Shown: positions 25,798 to 34,012, counted from the first letter of the stretch. The stretch: 64,000 nt of DNA from Streptomyces sp. NRRL S-87 (GCF_000719335.1 NZ_JOGB01000012.1:59445-123444); one strand, 5' to 3'. Made by a program: numbers and translations. The notes: generated from the letters alone by a model not told the origin.

Positions 25798-26313
25798 TCA
25801 CTTCCGGAGCAGCAGGGTCACGGCCGCGGCCGCCACCGCCAGCAGCAGGGCGTACAGGCCGGTGCGCAGGCGATGGGTCGGCAGGGCGGGCACGAACGAG
25901 TCGAGCGCGTAGCGGCCGGGCCCCGCGAGGGTGAGACCGGCCGCGGAGACGGTCAGTAGCAGCTCGTACTCGACGCCCTTGGGCGCGAAGAACCCGCCGC
26001 TCCAGATGACGGCCAGCGCGTTGATCATGGTGCCGACCAGGGCCGCGCCCGCGAGCGGGGTGAGCAGGCCGGCGGCCAGCCCCAGGCCGCCGAGGGTCTC
26101 GGCGAGGCCGGCGACCACGGCCATGGTGTCGCCCGCCGGGTAGCCGCTGGCGGTGAAGAACTGGCCGGTGCCGCTGATGCCGCCACCGCCGAACCAGCCG
26201 AAGAGCTTCTGGCTGCCGTGGGCGGCCATGGTCAGGCCCACCGCCAGGCGGAGCAGGAGCAGACCGGCATCGGAGGCGTGGCTGGGGCGCAGGGTCGCGG
26301 ACGGGGAGGACAT
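25798..26313 (-). CDS. DoxX-family membrane protein
   Basis: A 171-residue membrane protein with four hydrophobic helices. The DoxX signature is clear: LLLLRLAVGLTMAAHGSQKLFGWFGG in helix 1 and the LAETLGGLGLAAGLLTPLAG block in helix 2-3. Family members are linked to redox stress and thiosulfate or quinone metabolism and often lie beside MarR or peroxide-type regulators, as here. ATG 26313 has AGAGGGA upstream. It is divergent to a MarR gene, with two GTTCGAA palindromes between them, so repression by that MarR protein is likely. Confidence 0.9.
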   Translation of the reverse strand: MSSPSATLRPSHASDAGLLLLRLAVGLTMAAHGSQKLFGWFGGGGISGTGQFFTASGYPAGDTMAVVAGLAETLGGLGLAAGLLTPLAGAALVGTMINALAVIWSGGFFAPKGVEYELLLTVSAAGLTLAGPGRYALDSFVPALPTHRLRTGLYALLLAVAAAAVTLLLRK

Positions 26314-26393
26314 GGGGGTCCCTCTCGTTGGGGCGGGTGACTGGTCGGAGCGCGCGGGACGCCGTACGTCCGTACGGGCGCCACCGCGCGAAA

Positions 26394-26413
26394 GTGGTTC
26401 GAATTCGAACCAC
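26394..26413. promoter_or_regulatory. MarR operator 1: perfect 20-bp palindrome
   Basis: GTGGTTCGAATTCGAACCAC lies in the 158-bp gap between the divergent doxX-like and MarR genes. Its core GTTCGAA is shared with operator 2. Confidence 0.8.
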
Positions 26414-26436
26414 CAGGCGTCCGACCCTAGCGGTTC

Positions 26437-26450
26437 GTTCGAATCCGAAC
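26437..26450. promoter_or_regulatory. MarR operator 2
   Basis: GTTCGAATCCGAAC is a near-perfect palindrome with one mismatch. Its centre is exactly 40 bp from that of operator 1, on the same helix face. It is 22 bp from the MarR start and probably blocks the MarR gene's own promoter. Confidence 0.75.
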
Positions 26451-26471
26451 AACTGACGTACGCTGAGAGGC

Positions 26472-26930
26472 ATGGCTGACACGCGATGGCTCAACGATGA
26501 CGAGATGCGGGCCTGGCGCGGCTTCCTGGCCGCCTCCGCACTCCTCAACCGCCGTCTCGACCAGCAGCTGAAGGACGAATCGGGCCTCTCCCACCCGCAG
26601 TACGAGATCCTCGTGCGGCTCTCCGCCGCCCCCGACCACGAGCTGCGCATGACGGAGCTCGCCGACGGGCTCATCAACTCCAAAAGCGGACTGACCTACC
26701 AGGTCACGCAGTTGGAGAAGGCCGGCCTGGTGCGCCGGCGCAGCTGCCCCTCCGACGTCCGGGGCGTCTTCGCGGTCCTCACCGACCTGGGCCGCGAGCG
26801 GCTGGAGCAGGCGGCGCCGGGCCACGTGGCGGAGGTCCGCCAGCACCTCATCGACGTCCTCACGCCCGAGCAGCTCGAGGCCCTGGCCGACGGTCTGGGC
26901 GAGGTCTCGCGCCGCCTGCGGGGCATCTGA
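26472..26930 (+). CDS. MarR-family repressor, divergent to doxX
   Basis: A 152-residue winged-HTH regulator. Recognition helix region is MTELADGLINSKSGLTYQVTQLEKAGLVRR (about 62-90), and the wing is SDVRGVFAVLTDLGRERL. The N- and C-terminal helices for dimerisation are intact. One cysteine (RRRSCPSDVRG) lies at the wing base, where some redox-sensing MarR proteins of the DUF24/OhrR-like kind carry their reactive thiol. Two palindromes upstream are its likely sites. The target is probably the divergent DoxX gene and itself. Confidence 0.9.
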   Translation: MADTRWLNDDEMRAWRGFLAASALLNRRLDQQLKDESGLSHPQYEILVRLSAAPDHELRMTELADGLINSKSGLTYQVTQLEKAGLVRRRSCPSDVRGVFAVLTDLGRERLEQAAPGHVAEVRQHLIDVLTPEQLEALADGLGEVSRRLRGI

Positions 26931-27012
26931 CCCCGCCCCGCCCCGCGACTCCCGGGGAGTGCGGCGGCACTGCGGCCCCGGAGACCGCGGCAGCCTTGCG
27001 GGCCCCGCCGGT

Positions 27013-27696
27013 TCAGCCGGCCGCGGGTGCGGCCGCGAGACCGCCGAGCAGGGCGTCCAGGGCCAGGGCGAAGCGCGCCCGGTGGTCCTCGGGCGTGCCC
27101 AGTCCGGCCGCGACGGCCGCCGCCAGGGTCGGGAAGTCCGCGAGATCGAGCGGCGCGTCGGCCTCCTCGGGGTGCCCCGGGGTCGTGGCGGCCTCGGCCA
27201 GGCAGTGCCCGATCACGAACGTCGCCACCGCGTTGACGATGCGCAGCGCCCGCAGCGGCTCGACGCCGGCACCCGCGAGGGCGGCCGCGGTGTCCTCCAC
27301 CGCCCGCAGGGCCGCCGCCGAGCGGGCGGGGCGGGTCGCCACGAGCGGGATCACGCCCGGGTGACGCAGGAGTTCGGCACGGAGGGCGACGGCGAAGCCG
27401 TGCAGCCTCGCCGGCCAGGCGTCGGCCGACCACGCGTCGGCGGACGCGTCGCCGACCGGCGGGCCGGCCGCGGGACGGACGGCCGACACCACCAGTTCCA
27501 CCAGGCCGTCCAGCAGGGCGGCCTTGTTCGGCACGTAGTGGTACAGGGTCATCGCCTCGACGCCGAGCTCGGCGCCCAGCTTGCGCATGGAGAGCTTCTC
27601 GATCCCCTCGCGGTCCGCCAGCTCCAGCGCTGCGCGCAGGACTCGGCCCCGACTGAGGCCGGCCTTCGCACCGGTGCGGCTGCGGGTCCCGGCCAT
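27013..27696 (-). CDS. TetR-family regulator (TetR_C class)
   Basis: A 227-residue regulator with the HTH at about 15-62 (LSRGRVLRAALELADREGIEKLSMRKLGAELGVEAMTLYHYVPNKAALL), the pattern of TetR-class proteins with the TetR_C ligand domain. It is divergent to a SnoaL-like gene, with two CTTAC-N3-GTAAG operators in the 79-bp gap. ATG 27696 follows AAGGGGGCGGAG; an upstream in-frame ATG at 27744 would put one operator inside the gene and is disfavoured. It probably represses itself and the SnoaL-like gene. Confidence 0.88.
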   Translation of the reverse strand: MAGTRSRTGAKAGLSRGRVLRAALELADREGIEKLSMRKLGAELGVEAMTLYHYVPNKAALLDGLVELVVSAVRPAAGPPVGDASADAWSADAWPARLHGFAVALRAELLRHPGVIPLVATRPARSAAALRAVEDTAAALAGAGVEPLRALRIVNAVATFVIGHCLAEAATTPGHPEEADAPLDLADFPTLAAAVAAGLGTPEDHRARFALALDALLGGLAAAPAAG

Positions 27697-27714
27697 CTCC
27701 GCCCCCTTGACTTC

Positions 27715-27727
27715 CTTACGACGTAAG
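27715..27727. promoter_or_regulatory. TetR operator A
   Basis: CTTAC-GAC-GTAAG lies 19 bp upstream of the TetR-family start. Confidence 0.75.
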
Positions 27728-27750
27728 ACCAGAGTAGCCGCCATCGGATC

Positions 27751-27763
27751 CTTACACCGTAAG
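27751..27763. promoter_or_regulatory. TetR operator B
   Basis: CTTAC-ACC-GTAAG has the same arms as operator A, 36 bp away centre to centre, and ends 12 bp before the SnoaL-like start. Confidence 0.75.
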
Positions 27764-27775
27764 AGAGAGTGGACC

Positions 27776-28276
27776 ATGACCGTCGTACGCCAGGACCCGC
27801 AGCTCCCCGCCCACGCCGACGCCCCCACCCGCGCCCCCGCCGGGGTCCCCGGCACCGCGGCGAACCGGGCGGTGGTGACCGGATTCTTCGCGGCCGTCAA
27901 CGAGCGCCGGCTGGCGGACCTGCCCCGCTACCTGGCTGCCGACGTGATCGACCACAACAAGATCATTCACGGTGAGCCGGACGAGCCCGGCGCCGCCTTC
28001 GAGGCCGTCGCGATGCAGCTCGCCGCCTTCGAGCCGTACCGCGCGCGGGTCGACGAGCTGCTGGCCGAGGGCGACCGGGTGGTCGCGCGGATCACCCAGA
28101 GCGGCGTCCACTCCGGCGCCCATCCGCGGATGCCGCGGCCGACCGGCCGGTCCTTCGAGAACGAGGCGATGTTCGTGTTCACCCTCGCCGAGGGACGGAT
28201 CACCGAGATGCGCGCCGTGTCGGACCGCCTGGGCCTGTTCCTCCAGCTGGGCTGGGACTGGCCGACCGCCGGCTGA
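27776..28276 (+). CDS. SnoaL-like polyketide cyclase/NTF2-fold protein
   Basis: A 166-residue protein with an NTF2-like cone fold. After an unstructured 1-28, NRAVVTGFFAAVNERRLADLPRYLAADVIDHNK is the SnoaL entry helix and His/Asp pair, and GDRVVARITQSGVHSGAH and ENEAMFVFTLAEGRITEMRAVSD are the sheet strands. Members act as ester cyclases, isomerases or binding proteins for small hydrophobic compounds. It is divergent to and presumably repressed by the TetR protein. ATG 27776 has GAGAGAG nearby. The ligand is likely also the TetR inducer, which is inference. Confidence 0.85.
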   Translation: MTVVRQDPQLPAHADAPTRAPAGVPGTAANRAVVTGFFAAVNERRLADLPRYLAADVIDHNKIIHGEPDEPGAAFEAVAMQLAAFEPYRARVDELLAEGDRVVARITQSGVHSGAHPRMPRPTGRSFENEAMFVFTLAEGRITEMRAVSDRLGLFLQLGWDWPTAG

Positions 28277-28305
28277 CGCCGGCCCCGTGCAGGACCGGAC
28301 CGGTG

Positions 28306-29268
28306 TCAGCCCAGCACGCGGACCGGCTCGCCGGCCAGGAACGCCTCGATGTCCTCGACGGCCTGCGAGAAGTACGCCTCGTAGTTCCGCCGGGTGACGT
28401 ACCCGAGGTGGGGCAGGCCCAGGAAGTTCGGCGCCGTGCGCAGCGGATGGTCCGCCGGCAGCGGCTCGGTGTCGAACACGTCGGCGCCGGCGCCCGCGAT
28501 CCACCCCTCGCGCAGGGCGCGCAGCAGCGCGTCCTGGTCGACGACGGCCGCCCGCGAGGTGTTCACCAGGTACGCCGTCGGCCGCATGCGGCGCAGCTCC
28601 GGTTCTCCGATCAGCCCGCGGGAGCGGTCCCCGAGCACCAGGTGGACGGAGACGAAGTCGCTGGTCTCCAGCAGCTCTTCCTTCGTGGCCAGGGCGGTGA
28701 CCCCGTACTCCGCCGCCGTGCCCGGGTCGAGGTTCGTGCTCCAGGCGGCCACGTCCATCCCGAACGCGGCCCCCACCCGGGCCACCTTCCGCCCGATCTT
28801 CCCCAGGCCCAGCAGCCCGAGCCGGCGTCCGTACAGGTCGGCGCCCAGGCTCCGCTGCCAGGGGCCGCCGGTGCGCAGCGCCCCGTTCTCGGGCACCACC
28901 TGGCGGGCGAGCCCGAGGATGAGGGCCCAGGTGAGCTCCGCCGGGGGCTCGGAGTTGCTCGCGGTGCCGCAGACGGTGACGCCGTGGCGGCGGGCGGCGG
29001 CCACGTCGACGGCCGCGTTGCGCATGCCGGAGGTGACCAGCAGCCGCAGCCGTGGCAGCCGGGCGAACAGCCCGGCGGGGAACGGGGTCCGCTCGCGCAT
29101 CACCACGACGATCTCGCAGTCCCCGATGGCGGCGACCAGCGCGTCCTGGGAGTCGTGGTGGAGGGTCAGGAAGCGGGTGCGGACCGTGCCGGCGAGCCGG
29201 TCCCAGTCCGCCAGCCCGCGCGCCACGCCCTGGTAGTCGTCCAGCACCGCGCACCGCAGTTCCGCCAC
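28306..29268 (-). CDS. D-2-hydroxyacid dehydrogenase family protein
   Basis: A 320-residue NAD-dependent dehydrogenase. The NAD-binding motif is LGLLGLGKIGRKVARVGAAFGM (about 148-169). Catalytic residues of the family are visible: Arg in VNTSRAAVVD, Glu in DVFDTEPLP, His in GLPHLGYVTRRN. The first 20 residues (MAELRCAVLDDYQGVA) match the subgroup annotated as phosphoglycerate dehydrogenase-like with broad 2-ketoacid substrates. GTG 29268 has AAGGGG six bases upstream. Stand-alone gene, convergent to the SnoaL-like gene 29 bp away. Confidence 0.9.
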   Translation of the reverse strand: MAELRCAVLDDYQGVARGLADWDRLAGTVRTRFLTLHHDSQDALVAAIGDCEIVVVMRERTPFPAGLFARLPRLRLLVTSGMRNAAVDVAAARRHGVTVCGTASNSEPPAELTWALILGLARQVVPENGALRTGGPWQRSLGADLYGRRLGLLGLGKIGRKVARVGAAFGMDVAAWSTNLDPGTAAEYGVTALATKEELLETSDFVSVHLVLGDRSRGLIGEPELRRMRPTAYLVNTSRAAVVDQDALLRALREGWIAGAGADVFDTEPLPADHPLRTAPNFLGLPHLGYVTRRNYEAYFSQAVEDIEAFLAGEPVRVLG

Positions 29269-29593
29269 CGCGCACCCCCTTGATCACCGGTGCCGCCGAG
29301 CGTACGGCATCGGCCGCGCCGGGCCGGGGCGCGTTCCGGCGGACCGGACCGGCGCGTCACGGGTCCGCCGGGGCCGGAGTGGCGCACGGTGGGGTGGACA
29401 CGCGGGGCGTGCGTACGGGCATGATCACGACTGGAAGGAACGGCCCGGGGGGAACGACCCCGACGGGGCGGCCCGTCGCGGCGGTCCGTCGGGGCGGCCC
29501 GTCGGGGCCGCCCGAGGGGGTGGCCCGGGGCACGACCGGAGGAACGGCCGGGGCGGGACGATCGCCCGGCAGACGAGCGAGGAGGCGTAGGGC

Positions 29594-30193
29594 ATGGGCG
29601 ATGTGCTGCTGGTGCGGCACGGCGAGACGGCCTGGAGCGCGACCGGGAGGCACACCGGGCTGACCGACGTGCCGCTGGCCCCGCGGGGCGTGGAGGAGGC
29701 GATCTCCCTCGCGCCCTACTTCTCCGGGCTCTCCCCCGCGCTGGTCCTGACCAGCCCGCTCAGCCGGGCCCGGAGCACTGCCCGGCTGGCCGGGCTGCCG
29801 GACGCGCCGGTCGACCCGGACCTGCACGAGTGGGACTACGGCGCGTACGAGGGCATCACCACGGCGGAGATCCACCGCACCCGGCCGGACTGGACGCTGT
29901 GGGACGACGGGGTGCCGCCGGGCGACGCGGAGCACCCGGGCGAGATGCCCGAGCAGGTGGGCGCCCGCGCGGACCGGGTGCTGAAGCGGGTGGCGGACGC
30001 GCTGGCCGACCGGCCGGGCGACGCGGTGCTGGTGGCGCACGGCCACTTCCTGCGCGTCCTGACGGCCCGCTACCTGCGGCTGCCGCCCTCGGACGGGCGG
30101 CTGTTCCTGCTGCAGACGGGTACGGTCGGCCGCCTGTCGACCGAGCACGGCGAACCCGTCATCGCGGGCTGGAACACCCGCCCCCTGCCGTAG
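29594..30193 (+). CDS. Histidine phosphatase (phosphoglycerate mutase-like)
   Basis: A 199-residue histidine acid phosphatase. The phosphohistidine motif is LLVRHGETAWS (about 5-15). Further conserved points are LTSPLSRARSTARL, HEWDYGAYEGITT and VLVAHGHFLRVLTARYLRL. This matches the GpmB/CobC-like branch, often acid phosphatases rather than mutases. ATG 29594 has a strong GAGGAGG upstream. The next 170 bp are non-coding tandem repeats. The substrate is unknown. Confidence 0.9.
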   Translation: MGDVLLVRHGETAWSATGRHTGLTDVPLAPRGVEEAISLAPYFSGLSPALVLTSPLSRARSTARLAGLPDAPVDPDLHEWDYGAYEGITTAEIHRTRPDWTLWDDGVPPGDAEHPGEMPEQVGARADRVLKRVADALADRPGDAVLVAHGHFLRVLTARYLRLPPSDGRLFLLQTGTVGRLSTEHGEPVIAGWNTRPLP

Positions 30194-30210
30194 GCCGTCC
30201 CTTCCGGACC

Positions 30211-30330
30211 CGGCCCGACCCGGAGCGACCCGGCCCGACCTGGAGCGACCCGGCCCGACCCGGAGCGACCCGGCCCGACCTGGCTCGACCTGGCCCGACC
30301 GCGCCGGACCTGGCCCGACCGCGCCGCCCG
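30211..30330. repeat. Imperfect tandem repeats of about 10 and 20 bp between convergent genes
   Basis: The unit GACCCGGCCCGACC[C/T]GGAGC and shorter GACCTGGCCC variants recur back to back about ten times. All of it lies between the stops of the histidine phosphatase and GNAT genes. It may act as termination or recombination-prone filler; no coding is evident. Confidence 0.75.
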
Positions 30331-30361
30331 GCGGGGTCCGGAAGGGGACGACCCGGGCCGG

Positions 30362-31207
30362 TCAGCCGAGTTCGAGGCTCGTGATCCCGTAGAGCCCCGG
30401 CAGGTCGAGGTCCGGGACCGGTCCGGTGTACATGCGGGCGGTCTCGAACGCCGGGGCCAGCCCCAGCGATTCGGCGAGGGCGAACGCGGCGGGGTTCGCG
30501 TCCGGCACGTCGACCGCCAGCGGCTCGCCGGGGGCGGTCGCCGCCAGCCGGTGCAGCAGGGCGGCGGCGATCCCGGGTGTGGCGGCGTAGAGCGGGCCCA
30601 CGCGGTGCGCGGCGGCGGCCGGCCGGATCACCCCGAGCCCCTCGACGCGCCCGTCGCGCACGGCGGCGTACGCGGCGCGGCCCGGCAGGCCGGTCCACGC
30701 GGCGAGGAACCCGTCGCGGGACTCGGGGAAGAACCGCCGGTCGTACGCGGCCAGTCGGGCGAAGGGGACGTCCCGGGCGTCGACCAGTTCGACATCGGCG
30801 GGCGGGGCCGCGGCCGGCAGCACGCCCTCGAACCGCATGTTGGTCCAGGCCGAACGGAAGCCGGAGAGACGGTAGTTGTCCTGCTGCTCGACCACGCCGT
30901 CCAGCCCGACCAGGCGACCGTCCAGGGCGGCCATGCCGGCCCGCCACAGTTGGATGCCGTACCCCCGTCCGCGCACCGACGGGTGGGCGATGTAGAAACC
31001 GACGAAACCGAAGCCGGAGCCGTACCGGACGGCGGAGATGCAGGCCAGTGGGACGCCGTCGCGCCGCCCGACCAGGAAGCCGCGGGGGTCGGCCACGGCG
31101 AAGGCGAACCGGTCGGAGTCCCCCGGGTTCCAGCCCTCCTCCTCGGCCCAGTCGCGCATCAACTGCAGGTCCGCGGCGCTCGCGCTCGCGATCTCAAGGT
31201 CGGCCAT
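30362..31207 (-). CDS. GNAT acetyltransferase with second C-terminal domain
   Basis: A 281-residue protein. The N-terminal GNAT fold (about 1-135) has the acetyl-CoA loop YIAHPSVRGRGYGIQLWRAGM (motif A, R-G-x-G-Y-G). A second region (about 140-281) with YDRRFFPESRDGFLAAWTG and GLGVIRPAAAAHRVGPLYA resembles the Acetyltransf_18 domain found behind YitH-type GNATs. It would acetylate a small amine; the substrate is unknown. It lies head-to-tail with the sigma-factor pair but 57 bp apart, with an own start at ATG 31207. Confidence 0.87.
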   Translation of the reverse strand: MADLEIASASAADLQLMRDWAEEEGWNPGDSDRFAFAVADPRGFLVGRRDGVPLACISAVRYGSGFGFVGFYIAHPSVRGRGYGIQLWRAGMAALDGRLVGLDGVVEQQDNYRLSGFRSAWTNMRFEGVLPAAAPPADVELVDARDVPFARLAAYDRRFFPESRDGFLAAWTGLPGRAAYAAVRDGRVEGLGVIRPAAAAHRVGPLYAATPGIAAALLHRLAATAPGEPLAVDVPDANPAAFALAESLGLAPAFETARMYTGPVPDLDLPGLYGITSLELG

Positions 31208-31263
31208 GACGGCTTTCTACCAGAGGGACGCGGCGCGGGCGCCGGACGTTCGGGCCGGGTTCG

Positions 31264-32190
31264 TCAGGACGGGCCGCCGTCGTACGAGCGGTCGTCGTCC
31301 GAGTCGTAGACCTGGGCGCCGGCCGCGTCGTAGCCCTTGATGTGCGGGGCGCGCTGCGGCTGTTCGGTCAGGACCCCGGTGGCCGCGAACCAGCCGTGGT
31401 CCAGCGCGGCCGTCTCGGTCCGGCCCCCGTACGAGACGGTCACCTTGGCCACCTCGGCGTCGACGGTGCCGATGGCGCCCCAGCGGAACGGCAGCCGGTA
31501 CCCGGTGCTGGTGACGAGCGACTGCCGGTACAGCTTCTGCCCGTTGATGTCGGGCTGCACCGGGCCCGCCGCGGGATCGGCGTCCGGGGTGGAGGCGTTG
31601 AAGCCGTCCGCCCGGCCGTCCTTGAGGGAGCAGATCAGCCGTTCTCCCTGCCTCCCCGCGGCCGGCACGGCGACGACGTACGTGCCGTCGCCCGGGGCGT
31701 TGTCGTCGCCCGTGCTGCGGTGCGCGAGCAGGATCCGGTAGTCGCTGGGCCGGCCCGGGCCGGGCGTGCGCGGGTCGCGGTGGTGCGCGCGCCGGAACTC
31801 CAGGCACGTCTCCAGCCCGTGGGCCGCCTGCGCGAAGGTGATCCCGTCCACCAGCTGGCCCGGTGTGGCGGGTGCCCCCGGCCCCTCGGGCGTGGACTGC
31901 GCCCCGGGCTGCGGCGCCGACGGCGCCGCGGCGCTCGGCGCCGGCCCCGCCGCCTCCGTCCGCTGCTCGCCGCGGGTCAGGTCCGTCAGCGCGTACGCCC
32001 CCGCGGGGACGAGGGCCAGTGCCACCACCGCCGCCGCGGCGGCGGCGATGCGGCGGCGCCGCTCGGTCCGGCCCTGCCGCAGGATGGCGGCGTACGGCAC
32101 CGGTGTCGGGCGCAGGCCCTCGGCGTCATCGGCCAGCAGCCTGCGCAGGACCCGCTCGGCGTCCTCCGGACGCCCGTCGTCGTTCGTCAT
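31264..32190 (-). CDS. Membrane-anchored partner of the SigE-family sigma factor
   Basis: A 308-residue bitopic protein. A cytoplasmic N-terminus (1-47, with EDAERVLRRLLADDAEGL) is followed by one membrane helix (RRRIAAAAAAVVALALVPAGAY, about 47-68), a Pro/Ala/Ser-rich linker (about 80-112) and an extracytoplasmic domain of unknown fold. It overlaps the sigma-factor gene by ATGA, so both are translationally coupled. Many SigE-family sigma factors in Streptomyces have a coupled protein of this layout, but it lacks a visible zinc anti-sigma HxxxCxxC motif. A regulatory role is inferred from coupling alone. Confidence 0.7.
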   Translation of the reverse strand: MTNDDGRPEDAERVLRRLLADDAEGLRPTPVPYAAILRQGRTERRRRIAAAAAAVVALALVPAGAYALTDLTRGEQRTEAAGPAPSAAAPSAPQPGAQSTPEGPGAPATPGQLVDGITFAQAAHGLETCLEFRRAHHRDPRTPGPGRPSDYRILLAHRSTGDDNAPGDGTYVVAVPAAGRQGERLICSLKDGRADGFNASTPDADPAAGPVQPDINGQKLYRQSLVTSTGYRLPFRWGAIGTVDAEVAKVTVSYGGRTETAALDHGWFAATGVLTEQPQRAPHIKGYDAAGAQVYDSDDDRSYDGGPS

Positions 32191-32753
32191 CGTCGTGCCC
32201 CCTGCTCCATCGTCTTCCTCGTCTCCGCGACCGTGCTCGGCCCGTCCGTGTCCCGCAGCAGTGCGAGGCCCGGATGGGCGCGCAGCTTCGCCAGCCCCTT
32301 GGACGCCTGGCTCTTCACCGTGCCCGGCGAGCAGCCGAGCGCCTCGGCGACCTCGGCCTCGGCGAGGTCCTCCCAGTACCGCAGCACGACCACCGCCCGC
32401 TGCCGCGGCGGCAGCGTGGCGAGGGCGGCCGTCAGCGCGGTCCGCTCGCCGGCCCACTGCACGGCCGTGTCGGACCGCGCGGAGGTGTCCGGCGGCGCAC
32501 CCGTCAGCCACTCGGGGATCCGCCGCTTGCGGAACCGGTCGCTGTTGCAGCTGACCAGTACTTTGCGCACGTACGCCTCCGGCCGGTCACTGCGCGAGAC
32601 GCGCCGCCACGAGCGGTACGCCTTCGCCAGTGCGGTCTGCGTCAGGTCCTCCGCGTCGTGCGGATCGCCCGTCAGCAGGTAGGCCGTGCGCACGAGATGG
32701 CGCCAGCGCGCTCTGACGAACGCCTGGGACTCCTCTTCTTCCTCGGCATGCAT
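32187..32753 (-). CDS. SigE-family RNA polymerase sigma-70 factor (ECF)
   Basis: A 188-residue extracytoplasmic-function sigma factor. Region 2 is about 10-75 (RWRHLVRTAYLLTGDPHDAEDLTQTALAKAYRSW). Region 4 is about 105-160 (LATLPPRQRAVVVLRYWEDLAEAEVAEALGCSPGTVKSQASKGLAKLR). This is the SigE/SCO short subgroup usual in actinobacteria. ATG 32753 has GGAAGGGGG seven bases upstream. The stop overlaps the next gene's start (ATGA). The stimulus and regulon are unknown. Confidence 0.92.
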   Translation of the reverse strand: MHAEEEEESQAFVRARWRHLVRTAYLLTGDPHDAEDLTQTALAKAYRSWRRVSRSDRPEAYVRKVLVSCNSDRFRKRRIPEWLTGAPPDTSARSDTAVQWAGERTALTAALATLPPRQRAVVVLRYWEDLAEAEVAEALGCSPGTVKSQASKGLAKLRAHPGLALLRDTDGPSTVAETRKTMEQGARR

Positions 32754-32912
32754 CGCGCATCCCCCTTCCGCCCTCCAGACCACCGGTCCGCCGGATTCGG
32801 TTGCCCGGCCCGTCGAAAGGGCCCGCCCGGACGGCGGGGCCCGGACGGCGGGGCCCCGGAGGGCGGGGGGTGGCTTCGTCGGGGCGTCAGGAGCGGGCCG
32901 TAGGGTGGGGGC

Positions 32913-33305
32913 ATGGAGTCCTACACCATCGGGCAGGCGGCCCGACTGCTCGGCGTCAGCGTGGACACGGCGCGCCGCTGGGCGGACGCGGGCCGGTTCG
33001 TGACGCGCCGCGAGGGCGGGCGCCGGTTCGTGGACGGGCGGGAGCTGGCCGCCTTCTGCGTGGAGGTGGCCCAGGACGCGGAGGGCGACGAGGAGGCGCC
33101 GTACACCTCGGCCCGCAACGCCTTCCCGGGGATCGTGACCGCGGTGAAGCTCGGAGACGTCGCGGCGCAGGTGGAGATCCAGGCGGGGCCGCACCGGCTG
33201 GTCTCGCTGCTGACCCGCGAGGCGGTCGACGAGCTGGGCATCGAGGTGGGCGTGCGGGCCACCGCCCGGGTGAAGTCGACGAGCGTGTTCATCGACCGCG
33301 CCTGA
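32913..33305 (+). CDS. Helix-turn-helix/TOBE-domain (molybdate-binding-like) protein
   Basis: A 130-residue two-domain protein. A MerR/excisionase-like HTH occupies 1-55 (YTIGQAARLLGVSVDTARRWADAGRF ... GGRRFVDGRELAAF). A single TOBE/Mop domain occupies about 66-130 (SARNAFPGIVTAVKLGDVAAQVEIQAGPHRLVSLLTREAVDELG), the fold that binds molybdate or tungstate in ModE and ModC. It probably senses oxyanion. No modABC transport genes are in the window. It may pair with molybdenum functions such as the XdhC-like protein about 10 kb away, but there is no direct evidence. Confidence 0.88.
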   Translation: MESYTIGQAARLLGVSVDTARRWADAGRFVTRREGGRRFVDGRELAAFCVEVAQDAEGDEEAPYTSARNAFPGIVTAVKLGDVAAQVEIQAGPHRLVSLLTREAVDELGIEVGVRATARVKSTSVFIDRA

Positions 33306-33464
33306 CCCCGTCGCGAGGCGGCGGCCGGGCCGCTCCGCCAGGGCTCCGTCAGGGCTGTGTCAGGGTTCGGGCGCCATCCGTAAGGATGACGTCAGCACGG
33401 CCCGTCCCGCGCCGTGCGCACGCTTCTATGGGCACGGCGGACACGGGCACAGGAGGTGCGAGCG

Positions 33465-33959
33465 ATGCGCGTGGTGGTCGGAGTCAGTGGTACCCCGCAC
33501 GGGGCGACGGCACTGCACCGGGCGGCGGACGAGGCCCGGGTGCGCGGGGCGGACCTCTGGGCGGTACTGGCCTGGAAGCTTCCCGGGCACGACCCGGACC
33601 GGCGCGAGACCTGGCGGAGCACGGCGGTGGCGCGGCTGCGGGAGATCCTCGACGAGGCGTTCGGCCCCGCCGGCCCCGGCGTGCCGCTGGCGGGCCTCAC
33701 GGCCCTCGGGTCCCCCGGCCCGGTGCTGGTCGACGTGGCTCAGGCGCCCGACGACATCCTGGTCGTCGGCACCGGCACGCACCGCGGGCTGCGCCGGATG
33801 CTGGCGCCCTCGACCGCCCGCTACTGCCTGACCCGGGCCGCCTGCCCGGTGCTCGTGGTGCCGCCCTCGCCGCTGGAGGCCGCGCTGGAGGCCGTACGGC
33901 GCAGGAACGCCCGGGGGCTGCCGCTGGACGCGCGCGAACTGGGCGCCGTACGGCCCTGA
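33465..33959 (+). CDS. Universal stress protein (UspA family)
   Basis: A 164-residue single-domain Usp. MRVVVGVSGTPHGATALHRAADEA starts the fold. The ATP-loop-like signature near the end reads VVGTGTHRGLRRMLAPSTARYCLTRAACPVLVV, matching the G-2x-G-9x-G(S/T) pattern loosely. ATG 33465 follows a perfect AGGAGG nine bases upstream. A CBS-domain gene follows 100 bp downstream in the same direction; Usp and CBS proteins are co-regulated in hypoxia or dormancy in actinobacteria. Confidence 0.88.
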   Translation: MRVVVGVSGTPHGATALHRAADEARVRGADLWAVLAWKLPGHDPDRRETWRSTAVARLREILDEAFGPAGPGVPLAGLTALGSPGPVLVDVAQAPDDILVVGTGTHRGLRRMLAPSTARYCLTRAACPVLVVPPSPLEAALEAVRRRNARGLPLDARELGAVRP

Positions 33960-34012
33960 CGGGCGGGTGCGCGGTGGGCGGGCCCTGCGCGCGTCCGGAC
34001 CCCCGAGGTGGT

